Origin: Nymphaea colorata
Lineage: Eukaryota > Streptophyta > Magnoliopsida > Nymphaeales > Nymphaeaceae
Direction: 5' to 3'
Assembly (NCBI RefSeq): GCF_008831285.2
Contig: NC_045149.1
Span: 14,968,578 to 15,032,577, forward strand
DNA length: 64,000 nucleotides
In this document: piece by piece, positions 61,021 to 64,000 of the stretch
How the letters are laid out: every line of letters begins with the position of its first letter
Numbering within the stretch: position 1 is the stretch's first letter
The notes under the pieces: model-generated
Told to the model about the DNA's origin: nothing
The model's input: only the letters and a program-made list of their open reading frames with translations
Database searches by the model: none
Program-made: the position numbers and the translations under genes

Positions 61021-64000
61021 AAGGCAAGCCATATTTTGCTGGTGACTGTAATTGCAGGATCTTGCGCTGCCATTATCACTGGATTGGGTTAAAAATTTCT
61101 GCAGACTTGCTTTCTGAGGATCGATGGCAGAATTGGTCATACGAGGTAAGTTCCCCTCTACTTTAAGCTTCTCATATATCAGCAAATGCAAATTACAAGA
61201 GGACATCGGATACAGGTCACCACTGTGACTTGGATTTCAGTGATAGGTTGGGAAATGCTGCATCAGATTAGAATCACAGTTGTTCCGTCTTCAGTTTTGG
61301 ATAGTTCCCTTTGATGTAGGGAATTAGCATTGTAAATGGTTTGTATCATAATTGTGAATGGGCAGAAAGAGAAGGAACGTCGTTGATCCTGGTTGGACAG
61401 AAAAATTTAAAGGAATAAAAGTATATTCTGAAATCAAAACTGGTCGCTGAAAAATCTGCCGATCCTCTCGCTCTCTCTCTTGTGTGTTCCGCTGCTTGTT
61501 TCTGATCGTTTTAACCTCATTAGGGTTTTTAGCGCTCCTCAATCTACCAGATGACAATGACTTCCACCGTTCCACGGCTTGTCGCCATCGGATGGAATGG
61601 TCCGTGCTACCTCATTGCAGGAATCTGCCGGCCACCTGGAATATCCATGGACGCTAGCCCCAGAATATGCGGAGAGTGGCAGGTATCAGGGCGCTCACTT
61701 CATCCGCACCAACCATGGTCGATAAGATGGCCCAACATTGAAAAGCGGCCAACCGATATACCTTGGCAGGAGTCTTGGTGGTTGTTACCCTCCAGAGACC
61801 GCCAGTAGTAGAGTCCCTCGTAAGTTTTCCGGCGGCGATCGCATGTTTCCAGGTTAACGCCCATTTCCTAATCCACGTTGAGGAAGCCAAAGAGGTTGAG
61901 CTACTAGACTTAGATCAGGTTTGCATGCATCTGGCATGGGCAACGCGAATGTTGGAACATGGGTTCTCAAAATCTTCCCTGCCAAGGTTACCTATACCGG
62001 ATTTCATCTCGTATTAGAATCCTTCCAAGAAAATCATAAGTATCTCTGACATAGACATCAGCCTATATTAGCTACAAAAAAAAAATAAAACTATTAATTT
62101 AGTAATACAAAAGGTAAATATACAGGAATGTCAAGCAGATCCAATTTGAATCAGATTCACTCTTAACTACATCTACTTCTCCGATGTTTACATATTAAGA
62201 TTCGAATTTGGATTCAAATATAGAAGAAGAAAAGTCTACATGTCATATCCCAATCTGAATCCAAATTTCTGAGTCTAACTGAAATGTGATTTTTAAATTA
62301 ACACCAGAATTTGAATCTGACTGAAGCCGAACCACAGTTACAGCTATTGTGCTACTCCCTCAAGGCAAGGAGAGAATCTCTAAAAGTGGTTTCTTGCTTT
62401 TGAAAAATTTTTACACTTTGCCTTTTAGATCCAAAAAAACAAGCAGCATGAAATGCAATAAACGTGAAGATTTCTGAGTGGGGAAGCTTGGCACGTCCAA
62501 AAGAATGACGAGGCTTCATTCGTCGAACATGGCTCTCTCTCTCTCTCTTTCTCTTTCTACAATTTGGCGACCTAATCTGCATATCATATTTTGTTTTGGT
62601 AGGGAGAGAGAGAGAGAGATAGAGAGAGGAGGGCATGGGTATCGAATCGGATCTGTATTCGGTCAACTGGGCCGAGTATGAGGACCAGTTAGGCACTGGA
62701 ATGATGGTACTGTTGTGAAGCAGAACAAAAGGTTCACGTGAAGCGTGGGGTCAGGACACTGCATAGTACCACCACATGGTACATCGCATTTTTAATTAAA
62801 AGTTGAAAGGAAAAAAAAATGTAGGCATTGAAAGAAAGAAAAGGAAATTCATGGAGCTTGGGGGTCCACGAAGAGCATTTATGATCGGGATTCTCCCTTT
62901 CTTTCTCTAGAGATGTTGCCAACAGGCCCAACACCAGCATCTCGAGCAAATCATTTTGCAAAATAATGCAATCTCCAATTGGGCATTCGAAATTCGGACC
63001 AATCCGACCCATGCCCATTTTTTCTTATATTGAAAAACTCATTCGAAGTATTTATAAAGTTATCTGTATTGATAAGGGGGGGGGGGGGCATTCTTCTCCT
63101 TCATGATTGAGATCTTCGTTACAAAAAGCTCCCCAATATCTACCCAACAATGAGGCAATCATCATCTCATGTTTCCTCTGTACTACATCAATAAATATAG
63201 CCAAATGCATGTTTGCGGGCCCAACCTCAACACGGGACCGGACAGCCTATCGACCGATACGTATCGTATCAATTGAGTAGATAAAGATTTCATAATTTTT
63301 ATTTCTAAATCAATTTAAAATGAATTTCAAACTATAAATCAACAGATATGAAAAGATAGGCCAAATATACATGATGGTACACCGAATCAATAATATGTAC
63401 AATGTTGGCTGGTCCAACCTAACCCCTAAGGCGATGGTGACGTCCAAATCGAGCAGGTTCCTTTCCAGACACCACAATGTGCTGCTCACGTGGGGCACCG
63501 ACCTCGCCCACACCCGAACCTACCTAGCCCAGACCCACCTAGCCGGATTCACACATTTCTTCTTGCTCTATGCACTGAATCCGTATGACTTTCGTTTTCA
63601 GGATGATGCATAAGAGGGAGACGCCTTTAACCAAAAAGAATGGAGCAACATGAGTCGTAAAGCTCAGGATAAGAAGATTTACATTACATCAGATAGCGTA
63701 CGACCCTGATATCTATACAAAAGTAAGCGCACTCTCCCCCACCACGTGGACGACGTAGACATTTGGTTGGTCGATGTCTGTATCTCCAAGGCCCTTTATA
63801 TTCTCCTTCTATATTTGAAAAAAAGATGAGAGAGAGAGAGAGAAACAATGGACGGCATATTTGCCTTTGGAAGGAGTGATGCTCATCCGAGATTTGCCGT
63901 TCATTTAGTGAGATATCCCCATGTACAACAACTGCCTAGGGAACGTTCATCTCTGTTCCTCTCTCTCTAAGATGGACGGCTGCGAACTCACTGTGTTGTT
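61021..64000. other. Downstream region without a recognised gene
   Basis: Positions 61540-62016 are open on both strands (plus 61551-61808 and 61763-62017; minus 61890-61654, which reads WKHAIAAGKLTRDSTTGGLW) and are more GC-rich than the flanks. I recognise no family; a gene fragment or processed pseudogene is possible. A run of 11 G lies at about 63077-63088, with CT/AG repeats near 62530-62560 and 62605-62630. The rest shows nothing definite. Confidence 0.4.

Overview
This window is nuclear DNA of a flowering plant. The evidence is intron-rich genes with GT/AG borders, CT-rich leaders, many AG, AT and CATA microsatellites, tRNA-derived and MITE-like element remnants, and angiosperm families: a DUO1-type pollen MYB, APC8, an organellar mTERF, and USP/kinase/U-box proteins. 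I cannot place it to a species. No bacterial, viral or CRISPR feature was seen. Gene models were built by hand by joining open segments at splice sites so that phase is kept; no transcript data were used.

Layout. 0-11 kb: an AT-rich tract with short repeats, a diverged segmental duplication (about 0.65-2.6 kb against 3.56-4.9 kb) and scattered exon-like pieces on the minus strand that I could not assemble into a known gene. 12.1-12.6 kb: a two-exon gene for a 96-residue membrane protein (-). 13.6-16.3 kb: an N4-(beta-N-acetylglucosaminyl)-L-asparaginase gene (+). 17.6-20.2 kb: DUO1 (+), with an apparent miR159 site in its MYB-coding region. 21.2-25.2 kb: APC8/CDC23 (-), tail to tail with DUO1. 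26.8-28.5 kb: an intronless mTERF gene (-). 30.2-35.5 kb: a three-KH RNA-binding protein gene (+) with a 174-bp perfect-arm hairpin in its first intron. 35.5-41.5 kb: intergenic, with a MITE-like element and a tRNA-derived SINE. 41.5-47.8 kb and 54.6-61.0 kb: two tandem paralogues coding for USP-like, coiled-coil, protein-kinase and U-box domains; the first carries a one-base deletion in its kinase exon. The rest is intergenic.

Function and context. DUO1 is the master regulator of male germ-cell division and sperm differentiation. APC8 is a scaffold of the ubiquitin ligase that destroys mitotic cyclins. In Arabidopsis pollen both are tied to the miR159/cyclin B module, so their adjacency is notable, though it may be chance. 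From memory of Arabidopsis locus names, DUO1 and a long mTERF lie close together on chromosome 3, while the asparaginase and tandem U-box kinases lie side by side on chromosome 5. This window may therefore keep an older gene order from which both Arabidopsis blocks derive.

The most useful points for follow-up are the miR159 site and NAGNAG acceptor in DUO1, the frameshift in the first U-box kinase, the hairpin in the KH gene, and the unequal decay of the duplicated exons in the first 5 kb.
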